From Limnanthes douglasii subsp. nivea (lineage: Eukaryota; Streptophyta; Magnoliopsida; Brassicales; Limnanthaceae), in contig JAUPFV010000002.1 in the NCBI GenBank assembly GCA_036936605.1, positions 255,461,305 to 255,525,304 on the forward strand: DNA of 64,000 bases, written 5' to 3'. Every line of letters starts with the position of its first letter. Positions within the stretch are counted from its first letter, which is position 1. A program made the position numbers and the translations under genes. The notes under the pieces are model-generated. The model was not told the DNA's origin and ran no database searches. It saw only the letters and a list, made by a program, of their open reading frames with translations. Positions 52,842 to 62,280 of the stretch are shown here, piece by piece.

Positions 52842-55071
52842 GCCTCAACTATCCATCAATATTTAAACTGCAGTATGACCCAATATATGTACGATTATTC
52901 AGAAACAAAGAGATTTATTTATTGAAAAGTCAGAAGCTATTATGGAGGAAGTAAATTAATTAACAAAAGTAGAATATATCCGAGAATCTCAATACCCGTT
53001 GTGAACAACAAACTTAGTGCTCGTAAAAAAAAGAATGGAAAATAGCGCAAGTGTGTTGACTTTACAGATTTAAACAAGCCCACCCGGAGGATCTTTTTCC
53101 TGTCTATGGAATTGACCAGTTGATAGACTCAACCTCGGGTAATAAAATCTTATCATGTATGGATGCATTTATAGGGTATAACCAGATACAGATGGATACA
53201 AAAGACCAAGAAAACACCATATTTATAACGGGTAGGGGGTTAAATTGCTACAAAATGATATCGTTTGGATTAAAAAATGATGGATCTACGTATCAGTGTC
53301 TAGTAAAAAAACATTTACTTGCCAGATCGGAAGGAATATTGAAGTTTATATTGCGAGATATTAGTAAAAATAACGAGGGATAAAAATAATTTTTTCAATT
53401 TTGAGGAAACGTTTGGTAACCTGAAGGCGACTAAACTAAAATTGAATCCAAAAAAATATACTTTCAGAGTTTCGTCCGCAACATTATTGGGTTACATACT
53501 TAGCGAAAAGGGGATTGAAGCCGACCTAGTATAATTAAATGTTATAATTACCATGAATCCTCCAAGATCTATAAAAAAAATGCAAATTTTACCTAGAAGG
53601 TTAACGACCTTAAATAGATTTATATAAAGGTCTTCGAATAAGTGTGCATCATTTATTCAATTACTAAAAAAGGAAAATAAATTCAATTTGACTATGTAAT
53701 ATAAAGAATCCTTTTAAAAAATAAAATAGCACCTATCATCTCCAGAAATTTTGAACAACCCTCATGTGGAAGAGAAGCTATTTGTCAACATAGTCGTGTC
53801 AAATAATGCAGTAAGTGCGGTTTTGGTCAGAGAAGTTGAAAACTAGCTGCGCCTGATCTATTATATAAGTAAAATTCTATTGATGATGTTGAAAAAAAGA
53901 TACTTAAAGTTGGAAAAAATAGCTTTGGCTATAGTAGTGGCAATGTGAAAATGAGGCCATATTTCTAAACTCATTCTATTAAAGTTCGAACCTGCTTTCC
54001 ACTTAGAGATGTATTGACAAAGCCATATGTATCGAGTCAGATGACTAAAAGTTCAATGGAGTTAGGAGAATATGATATAGAGTTTGTACCTCAAACAAAA
54101 ATTTAAGCTCTTGCATTTGCAGATTTTATAGTTGAAATTCATTCTGAACAACTTGAGCCTGAGCCAGATATTGATAAGCCTCAGGACGAGTAGGTAACTC
54201 GAACTGATGGGGGCTCGAGATTTTTGGTATGTGCATAAGGGGTCAGTAGGTGTCTTCATTCAAAGACTCAATGTTAGCAATATATTTTGGTTTCAAAGCA
54301 TTGAATAACGATGCAGAGTATGAAGCAGCCTTGGTAGGACTACAACTAATAAAACTCTATGATTCCAAGAGAGTTCAGATGATATATGATTTGCAACTTC
54401 TCATGAACCATGCCTCGATCCAGGCCGAAGCAAGAAAAGGCCACTTGGTAAAATAGCAAAAAACATTCAAAGAGTTAACAAATTTCTTTAAGTACGTTAA
54501 GTACAAATACATTCATCCGGCCAAATAAAACATTCTAAATTTCAATGACTTTGGAAAACTTTCAATGACCTTGGAAAATATTGGAGATATAAGCTCAAGG
54601 AATTTCTAATCAAAGAGATTTTGTAGAATAAAGCCTTAACTAAAAAATTAAGGTTCAAGACACATGGTTTCACAGTCCTTGGAGACATACTAGTATAAAA
54701 ATATTTAAGCCAACCATTATTGTGGTACCTTAGAGTTAATGAATCGCAAATGATAATATCTAAATTACAGGACGCGGAAGGGATTGTCAATTACATTGAC
54801 GAAAGGAATTTTATTAGTCGGGTATTACTAGCCTTCCATCATGGTAGATGCCAAAGACTTGGTCAGGCGATGCAATACATGCCAATGATTTATGAATGTA
54901 ATACATGTACGAGTTTTGATACTTGAGTGAAGATTTGAAGCATTACATTTTGACAGATGGGGTAACACTTCGTTGGAACTTTGCTTATGGCCTCCGGGGA
55001 CGCCAAACCATCATCGTGGTTGTTGATTTTTTCTAAATGGGTAGAAGCAAAGTCGTTATCCAGAACTAAGG
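52842..55071 (+). pseudogene. Element D pol remnant, first part
   Basis: It resumes the protease tail (TIHQYLNCS), then RT at about 52950-53540 (LIDSTSGNKILSCMDAF, YNQIQMD, FGLKNDGSTYQ; the YIDD box is destroyed and reads YIARY-like). Native RNase H lies at 53700-54130 and the second RNase H-type region near 54190-54530 (RTDGGS, NNDAEYEAALVGLQL). Integrase N-terminal half is at 54720-55071 (SKLQDAEG for ELHDGEG, RCNTC region, RQTIIVVVDFF). It is cut by element E after RTKEK. Confidence 0.82.
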
Positions 55072-55076
55072 AAAAA

Positions 55077-55476
55077 TGATGGAGGGGATATTCGAAATAG
55101 AATCGATGGCTGCAAGAAATCAAGAAAAGAAATGAAAAATAGTTATATGAACCATAAGCCTAGGTTAGAGATAAAGAAACTCAGAGAAAATTCTCAATTC
55201 TTATTCATCAAATTCTGATGGAGAAATATGGTATAAGATGCTTTGTATAACAACTACCCAAAGCCCTAATCCCAAATAAATAAAATTGCATAAATGTCTT
55301 AATATAAAACAAATAAATAAAAATAACGCGTAAATATAAAAACTGGGTTTTGAAGAATTTTTTAACGCTTTTTGAAGGCTGACATGCCTGTCAAAATCTT
55401 TGATTTGAGCACCTGTTTGACCCAATTCCAACACCTGAGTGAGAAACCAGCATGTCTGCATTCTTTCTCTACATCG
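55077..55476 (-). repeat. Element E 3' LTR
   Basis: About 400 bp, similar to 56890-57320 with many substitutions and indels (shared words AAAAACTGGGTTTTGAAG and AAAATCTTTGATTTGAG). The divergence indicates an old insertion. Confidence 0.78.
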
Positions 55477-55549
55477 TACTTCCCTGGTTGGGAAGAATTC
55501 AACCTTGAATCCAAAACATCAAAACATTGAAAGACCTGTACTACGATCC

Positions 55550-55850
55550 ATGGTCCTTTAATTTTCCGAGAGAGCATTCAGGATAGACTCTTTCCTTTTT
55601 CTATACAGTTGCAAGTCCTCGCATGTCTGTTTATTTTGCAGGAACAACACTTCTATAAAATTGCCATAAATGTTTTGGTGTCATTAAAGTTATTGCCGAC
55701 GAGAATTCCCTCAAAGATTTTACCATTATAGACAGGAATATTCCCTACACAATCAGCCAGTGGCCGACTTATAGGATTTAATCCCCTGAGCTGCAATGTG
55801 GCACCGAAAAAATCTAGTTCAATAACTAATTCTTTCACAGGCAAACAATC
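55550..55850 (-). pseudogene. Captured asparagine-synthetase-like gene fragment
   Basis: Minus strand, fused in frame behind the eIF4A fragment: [34 protein letters not shown] and NNFNDTKTF. This resembles the glutaminase-like N-terminal region of the plant asparagine-synthetase-domain protein (ASNSD1 type), which usually reads LQLRG-QPLVD-GN-LVYNGEIFGGI. After a stop at 55653, KGPW near 55560 fits the next part of the same family. The identification rests on memory of the family pattern. Confidence 0.6.
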
Positions 55851-55853
55851 AAC

Positions 55854-56120
55854 ATGAACTTTAACACCAAGATAATCACCAAGTGCGCGCATAACTTTCG
55901 TTATTTTGTGCGCAACTTCCCTAGTGGGAGCCAATCCCAAAGCCTGACACTGAATAAGACCATAATCAAGCTGTTGCAAGATCGCAGAGAAAAAAGTTGA
56001 TGTCTTTTCTGTTCAAGACTACGCCTGTTGTATCACATTAAGACCCTTGCAGAAAGGAACAATTCCCCTTTGTTGAATAAGAGATGGTTCTCAAGCACAT
56101 CAGCATAAATAAACCCACCA
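55854..56120 (-). pseudogene. Captured eIF4A (DEAD-box helicase) fragment
   Basis: Minus strand: PSLIQQRGIVPFCKGLNVIQ (about 56087-56028), a degraded GTGKT motif I, then [20 protein letters not shown] followed by [16 protein letters not shown] and LGVKVH (to 55854). This is the N-terminal RecA-like domain of eIF4A, from the Q motif through motif Ia (APTREL, here APTREV). Stops and the loss of motif I make it nonfunctional as a helicase. No introns are visible across the piece, so it may derive from mRNA. Confidence 0.88.
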
Positions 56121-56124
56121 CCAG

Positions 56125-56215
56125 CAGGCAAAGACATTAGCTTCATAGATCCTCAATAAGAATGCCAATTACGTCTAATAATACCGACAATACGACTAGA
56201 AATCAAACTATTATA
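56125..56215 (-). pseudogene. Captured RRP44/DIS3-like exosome nuclease fragment
   Basis: Minus strand: SSRIVGIIRRNWHSY, a stop in place of Cys, then GSMKLMSLPAGGG. This resembles the RVVGIIRRNWHSYCGS and PLPAG text of plant RRP44/DIS3, before its RNB domain. The fragment is short, so confidence is moderate. Confidence 0.6.
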
Positions 56216-56329
56216 AGACATGATATCTATGCGAAGCATTTCACCGAACACCTCGCGTGTTTTACTTAGCCACCCAAATTTGGTATGCATATATATATAT
56301 ATAGTTTTTTTCACCAAATTTTGTCAGTA

Positions 56330-56610
56330 GAAATTGAAACATCTAGTTTTTTTATAGTTTACTTTAGTGAAATAGCGAGAAATTTTTGTTGGTGTTACCA
56401 AACTGTTTTTGTCTTTAACACTAGTTTCACCCTCATCGTTGTATACATAAAAAATCGGATATCCCAATTCCGGCCAAGTTCCATAAAATATTTGACCCCG
56501 GTAGTCAACCTCATACTCATAAAGAGTGAATGATCGAGTATCCGCGAACCCTCCATGTAACCAGCAGCTACTTGATAGATCTCCTTCCCCTTTGGTTTTC
56601 CCAAATTACA
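56330..56610 (-). pseudogene. Further captured fragment, source not recognised
   Basis: Minus strand, one open stretch reading LYEYEVDYRGQIFYGTWPEL and then GYPIFYVYNDEGETSVKDKN. It has the composition of a real protein, and its frame stays open for about 80 codons. I do not recognise the family. It is in the same orientation as the other captured pieces. Confidence 0.45.
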
Positions 56611-56873
56611 GCTATGAATGTGGTTGGATCATGTGAAAAATACTTTCGCCTTTGAATTTTTGTTTGGAGTTTGAAATCAAGTGGTGGTCAACCTCTCAAT
56701 ATCTTTTATCAATTTTTTCATTTAATGTCGCAGCGAATTTATCCATTCACCCATCTCGCCAAATCGGTATTCTATTTCATCCTGATCAACGGTTCTGTGA
56801 TTGGAAGAGTGGACTTCCCGCGCATGGATCTCTTTGGCGGCAGATCTCCTTAACCCATATCGTAGAAGATTTG

Positions 56874-56889
56874 TCGCTCTAATACCAAC
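56874..56889 (-). other. Element E primer-binding site
   Basis: Minus strand TTGGTATTAGAGCGAC directly after the LTR; the common plant initiator-Met PBS is TGGTATCAGAGC, one base different in the shared core. Confidence 0.75.
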
Positions 56890-57320
56890 TGATGGAGGGG
56901 ATAGTTGAAATGGATTTTACGCCTATAAAAATTAAGAAAAGAAACGAAAAAACAGATATATAAATCCTAACCTTAGGTTAAAAGATAGAGAGACTCAAAG
57001 AAAATTGTCATTTTTTATTCAAAAAAGTCTAACGACAAAATAGGGTATAAGATGCTTTATATAACAACTACCCAAAACTCTAATCTCAAATAAAGGAAAT
57101 TACATACATATCTTAAAATAAAATAAATAAAAAACATAGCGCGTAAATATAAAAACTGGGTTTTGAAGGCTTTATGGGTCGAATTTGGGTATCAAATTTT
57201 GTGACAAAACACATTTTTAAAATCTGACATGCTCGACGAAATCTTTGATTTGAGTAGTTGTTTGACCTAATTCTGATACTTGAGCAATAAACCACTTTGT
57301 CTATATTATTCACTACATCA
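56890..57320 (-). repeat. Element E 5' LTR
   Basis: 431 bp, TGATGG...TACATCA on the plus strand. Compared with the left LTR it has an additional stretch (about 57170-57225, GGGTCGAATTTGGGTATC). Confidence 0.78.
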
Positions 57321-57326
57321 CAAAAA

Positions 57327-57852
57327 TGTTATTTAATTCATCTTATCAAACATATGTTGCGGGTTTAGAATTCCAAGATCAAGTACCACAAATAATGACC
57401 CTCAATTTGAAAACAATAACATGGAAGTTTTTTTCCTCCAAGGGTATTCAACATTGTTTTTCATCACCTTTTTATTTGTAGGCTACCGACTACGTAAAGT
57501 GACACACATAATTATTCATCAATGGATTGAGAAAAAATTTGGAAGGAGTTTCCGAACTAGATTTAATTGAGGAAAAAAAAAGAGGACATTTGATACCTTC
57601 ATTATCAAACTCTGGTGAGAATGAGGTATGCATCACGTGTCCGACGAAGAGAATTTAAGATGAGGGACAAAGTTTTGAAAAAGGTCTTTATGCACGCTAA
57701 AATAAACGGTTAGGAAAGTTATGGCCAAATTGAGAAATGCCTTATTTGGTAAGTGAAAGGGTTAAACTTGGAACTTATGGTATGCCAAATCAAAAAGATA
57801 TTCCTCTTCGACACCTATGGAATATTGAAGACCTGAGGTTGCATATTGAATA
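57327..57852 (+). pseudogene. Element D integrase remnant, second part
   Basis: It continues from 55071 after element E: FILSNICCGFRIP, a TTDNGPQF motif degraded to TTNNDPQF, CFSSPF-like text near 57460, an internal deletion, then RREFKMRDKVLKKVF and the end RHLWNIEDLRLHIE. Several stops. Confidence 0.8.
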
Positions 57853-57889
57853 ATTTTAAGAAAATAGTATACATTAGCTAATTTTATGA

Positions 57890-57970
57890 AGTACTATCAA
57901 GAGACACACTCTTTTATATCATGGTTTCGTGGGGAGGTTTTAATGAGGTTCCCGAATAATCATATTTTAT
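57890..57970 (+). promoter_or_regulatory. Conserved post-pol motif (element D)
   Basis: TCGTGGGGAGGTTTTAATGA then GGTTCCCGAATAATCATATTTTA, about 80 bases after the pol stop. Very close to C and A despite the strong decay of D's coding sequence. Confidence 0.5.
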
Positions 57971-58046
57971 AAATATTTTTGCCTTCTATACTCATGTTCC
58001 ATTGTTAATTGATTTGAATATTTTTGATGTAATTTTTTTAAAATAT

Positions 58047-58255
58047 TAAAAGGTCCCAACAACAGTCGGTCAAGTGTAAATGATCCAACATTAGTTGGTT
58101 ATAATTAAAAGGTTCCAATAATAGTTGGTCAAGTATAAATGATCCAACATTAGTTGGCCATAATTAAAATATTCCAACAATACTTGGTCAAGTGTAAAGG
58201 ATCTAACATTAGTTGGTCATACCTAAAAGGTTCCAACATTAGTTGGTCAGATTCA
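58047..58255. repeat. 59-bp tandem repeat in element D
   Basis: About 3.5 copies of a 59-base unit, itself built of two related halves around CCAACA(T/A)TAGTTGGTCA. It lies between pol and the aORF remnant, the same zone that carries the 34-bp repeat in element A, but the sequences are unrelated. Confidence 0.88.
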
Positions 58256-58499
58256 AAGTGTGTTTTGTGGATCAGTTAATGACTGATGGTCATGTTTGAA
58301 GTCTGTTTCGCTGACCGGTTGGGGATGGATCACCTTTAAGTAGGAAAACTCCGACTATGTTATTGATGAATTTTAAATATGTTTAAAAATGAGAAGTAAA
58401 AAATAAAACCAACTCACATTGATAAATTCTGAATATGATTACAAAACGTTTTGGCCATATCAAGGACTTAGAAAATGATAATAATGCAAAAATGTGTGA

Positions 58500-59250
58500 A
58501 AGAAATATATTTTAACTACCTTCAGATTCATTTCCGTCGGCTTGCTTGCGCTTTTACCTTTATCCTTAGGAATCTCTGACTGCTAATCTTCCTCAAAACT
58601 TCCACAATCGGAATCCTTATTTTCATTGTATTCTTAGAAGTACTATCTTCACCCTCTATATTTAAAGGTGGTTGATATTTCATAAACGAATTAAATATCA
58701 ACATGACTTTCTCTTTCGGGTACCAATTCTAAAAAAGATTCAAGACTAAGATCTCAGAACATTTTGTTAAAAGTAATAACTATTTCGAATTTAATCTTAG
58801 CATTTTGCTTATCTAGAGAGCTTAAACATTTCTCAGCATAAGCATCGATCGCGTCTTCTTGGTTCTTTGTAGCATGTTTCTTGAATTTTGTTAGATCCTC
58901 CAATCTAGCTTGGAGTATTGTTACATTACCCCCACATGAGGGCGCTCTTGAGATTCTAGACCTTAAAATTTGCAGTCAGACAGTCGCCGCACTTACACAT
59001 GTATGGTCTATTTTGAATGACAAGTCCACTTTAGTTTAGGTGAGTGAATCATCTCCGAAAAAGTTAAACAAAACAATCTCTGGAACATAACAATAAGCTC
59101 TACACCAAGCTGAGAGTGGAGGAAAATCATCAACCTTGTATCAACAACAACCAAATCGTAAAAATCTTAAATTGGCAATGTCGACTCCACTTCCCTCTTG
59201 TATAATTCTACACTAACTCTTTAGTGGACCGTGTCGATCTTAGTATTATA
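58500..59250 (-). pseudogene. Element D aORF remnant
   Basis: Minus strand near 58900-58840 reads ATKNQEDAIDAYAE, similar to VKDQEAMIKAKVNAYAKE in B. Nearby are other coiled-coil and acidic-tail traces. The N-terminal exon and the 3' LTR of D are not recognised further right. Confidence 0.6.
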
Positions 59251-60649
59251 TGTCATTCTTGTGTGCATAACAATTGCAAAGTGACAGACATAATCTATAA
59301 TGACGTTTGCAATTAACCTGTTCAAATTCGTTCGGATAATTGAACGCACATAAACATCTCCTAAAAATTGATAATGCAATGACTTTACTCTCTCATTCCT
59401 TAAACTCCAAAAATGCTAAAATTTGGCTTCAAACCGAATAAATAAATTTTTACTATAAGTAACATTTATCATAGCTTTGGCTTCAACCTCAATAAATAAA
59501 ATGTTACTATAAGTAACACTTATCATTCTTTGCGTAACTCGACTTCCAGTTTCGTAAACCAATCTCGTCGAGAATAAATTTAACATTTTATAATATATTT
59601 TTATTGTTTGCAATTCGGAACAATATATTTTGTTAAAATTTTGTTATAAACAAATATTAACTTATTCCATGATAATTTTGCCCTATACATATATGTATTA
59701 ATTTGATTGGAAGTTTTTTTAGAATAAAATAAATTTACAAAATCCCGTAATTGATAATGTACTCAAGAAAACCCGATATAGAGAAAAAAGAATCATAGAG
59801 ATTAAACTTTTTTTTCTAAATGACAAAAGAAAGAAAAAGGAGAGAGGAAAGGGACTTGATAGGCAAGATTGTTAAGAATCCGACAAAAGCTTTAATGAAT
59901 GATTTAGCTAGAAGTGGAGGTTGAGGCATCTGCATCAGCCTCCGGCATAAGCAGCAGGGCACGTGATTTTATAACCAAACAAATTATAGCACTCAATTTG
60001 GATCTATATTTATGGAGAGCGCCATAAAATGTCCAACCCTTTGGTATATTAGAAAGTTTCAAACCCAATAGCAAATTTATTTGAATTTCATACTCAGAAT
60101 TCAGTCAAAATTTTATTTACCAACAATACAATATATATAATAAAATACGATGTTCCCTCCGAAAAATAATAATAATAATAAAATACGATGTTAGGTATTA
60201 AATTTTTAATATATACCTTTTATATTCTAAATGTATAATTTTTTTAAACGATAAAACATTTTAAAATATTATTTTTGAATATTGTATTTGTTTGATTCGG
60301 ACACCAACACTACATTTTGATTTAAACAACTATATTGAGTTCATCACAATAAATTAAGAACGAACAAAATATAAGTGTCGTATGAAGTTTTATTAGAGGT
60401 ATTGTGATAATTATTTTCGATTAGCATAACAAAAGATATTTATAATATAATAATATTAAAAAAATTTATTTATTTATACATTTTTTTAATTATATATATT
60501 AATTTTTGGTAAATAGAAATTGAGAATAAAAACAGAGTATTGAATAATTATAACTGGCTGCTTGTCAGTACGTTAGAATCAAGATAATTTTAGATATGAT
60601 TACTAGGTTGCAACAATGATTATCTACAAAGGAAAACAATAATGTTTAA
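59251..60649. other. AT-rich sequence, nothing recognised
   Basis: No coding similarity. A 17-base word TAATAAAATACGATGTT occurs at about 60138 and 60176 around an AAT microsatellite. GGCTTCAACC and AAATAAATTTTTACTATAAG phrases are duplicated near 59430-59510. D's missing 3' LTR would be expected here, but I cannot find it. Confidence 0.35.
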
Positions 60650-62280
60650 TCATAAAAAAATTGGTCCAAAAGAACAAATGAGCTCCTCAAGAAACACTCC
60701 AAAAGAACAAACAGGAAGCAGAGTACCCAGACCTACCAAAAAGTAGAGGAAATCTTAATAACAACGGAAGTATTAATCAATCAAGTAGTATCTAAAGTTT
60801 CGATCTCAGAAACAATCCTATATTTGATCTGTAAAATAAAGATGAGAGACTAATGAACAATTTAGTCAAATCATATGCGGAGGTAACAAGGGCTACTATT
60901 AAAAACATGTGCTTGAACATTATAGTATTCAAGAAAGATAGGATCATATAATAGTCTAATTCGCCGCAAAAAACAAGGAGATCCTACTGGAATCTACAAA
61001 ATTTACATTAGTTGAAAAGTTGGTTAAAGGTAAGCCTCAATTACTGTATATTTAACTGTTTTTAAAATCTTTGAATTTCGCAGGAGAAGTTAACACAACT
61101 TTTTGGGACGTAGGACACATTGTAATAGAGTTTGCAATCCAAGCTGATCTTTGCCGATTATGGAAAACAAATGTGTGGCAGATTGGGGAATAATGAGATT
61201 GCTCAAGTGGCAACCATATTTTAAGCCTAAAATTGAATGTCCAACCACACCTGTTTGGATTTTGTTTCTAAACATTCATGAGTTCTTGTATGACAAAGGA
61301 ATCATAATGAATTGTTTCCTCATTAGGTCACCTACTAAAAGTATGGGTTCCTGAAAAACACAGGGCTAAGCATAACTGCTGCAAAGCCTTGACTGAATTT
61401 GATGTCACAAGGATGTTTATCCCTAAAAAGGAGAAGAATGAATAAAATCTTAGGAATTATTGATGGAAATGATTGGATTACTGATAAAGATATGGTTGGG
61501 AAATCTGATGAATATCAATTAAAGTTATTCTTACAAGCCAATCAACTTAATTCTATGATGAAAAACTTCAGAATTACATTCATAAGCTTATTATTGAGGA
61601 GGACAACAAAATGTTAATTGAATTCCCTACCAAAAGTGAGATACATGAGGTGATTAAAAGCTTGAATCCCTCGAGTGTTGTTGGCATTAATGGCTTCAAC
61701 TGTTTGTTATTTCAAAGTTGTTGGGATATCATCAAGAATGATCTCAATACAGTTATCAGTGTCTTTTTTCAAGGCCAAAGTGTCCATCAAGGTATAACAT
61801 CTACCATCATTTGTCTTATCCCAAACGTAAGTGGTCCTCAAACTTGGAATGACTATAGACCGATTAGTATGTGTACATGATTGAATAAAATAATCTCAAA
61901 AAGTCATTAACAATTGACTTTCCTTGGTCCTCCCTAAGATACTATAGGAAGAGCAAGGTAGCTTTGTACATGGAAGGAATATCCATGATAACATTCTTCT
62001 CGTTAATAAGCTATCTTAGGATCTTAAGAGAGAAGTTAGAAGGGGGGATATCTTGATTAAAGTTGACATATCTAAGGTATTTGATAGATTTTCATATAAG
62101 TTTATCTTAAATATAATAGAGAAATTTGGTTTTAGCAGGTTATTCCTAAACATAATTCATAATACAATTAGTCAAGCTTACTTATCTGTTATATTGAATG
62201 GTGAAGCTCATGGATATTTTAAAGTTACTAATGAAATTAAGTAAGGAAATCCTAAATTCAAAATATCTAATCATGTATAA
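60650..62280 (+). pseudogene. L1-like LINE remnant
   Basis: Non-LTR retrotransposon, both ends and middle missing. About 61190-61320 reads MRLLKWQPYFKP and PVWILFLNIHEFLYDKG, the DUF4283 region typical of plant LINE ORF1. From about 61410 the text is reverse-transcriptase-associated: FPTKSEIHEVIKSLNPSS, GINGFNCLLFQSCWDIIKND, ICLIPN, NDYRPISMC, then KVDISKVFDRFSYKFI, FGFSRLFLNIIHNTI, SVILNGEAHGYFK and the start of QGNP. The YADD box and everything after are absent. Endonuclease is deleted between the two parts. Several stops. Confidence 0.85.

Larger units (their letters stand above)
55077..57320 (-). mobile_element. Element E: gene-capturing LTR retrotransposon
   Basis: LTRs at 55077-55476 and 56890-57320. 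On the minus strand each starts TGATGTAG (left copy CGATGTAG) and ends CCATCA. Next to the right LTR the minus strand reads TTGGTATTAGAGCGAC, an initiator-Met-type PBS, so the element runs right to left. The 1.4-kb interior has no gag, protease or pol; it carries fragments resembling three host genes in the element's sense orientation. Flanks AAAAA (55072-55076) and CAAAA (57321-57325) may be an eroded 5-bp duplication. It interrupts the integrase of element D. Confidence 0.82.

Noticed and set aside
55854..56120. A functional eIF4A gene
   Set aside because: Only a piece of the first domain is present, motif I is broken, there are stops, and it lies between retrotransposon LTRs.
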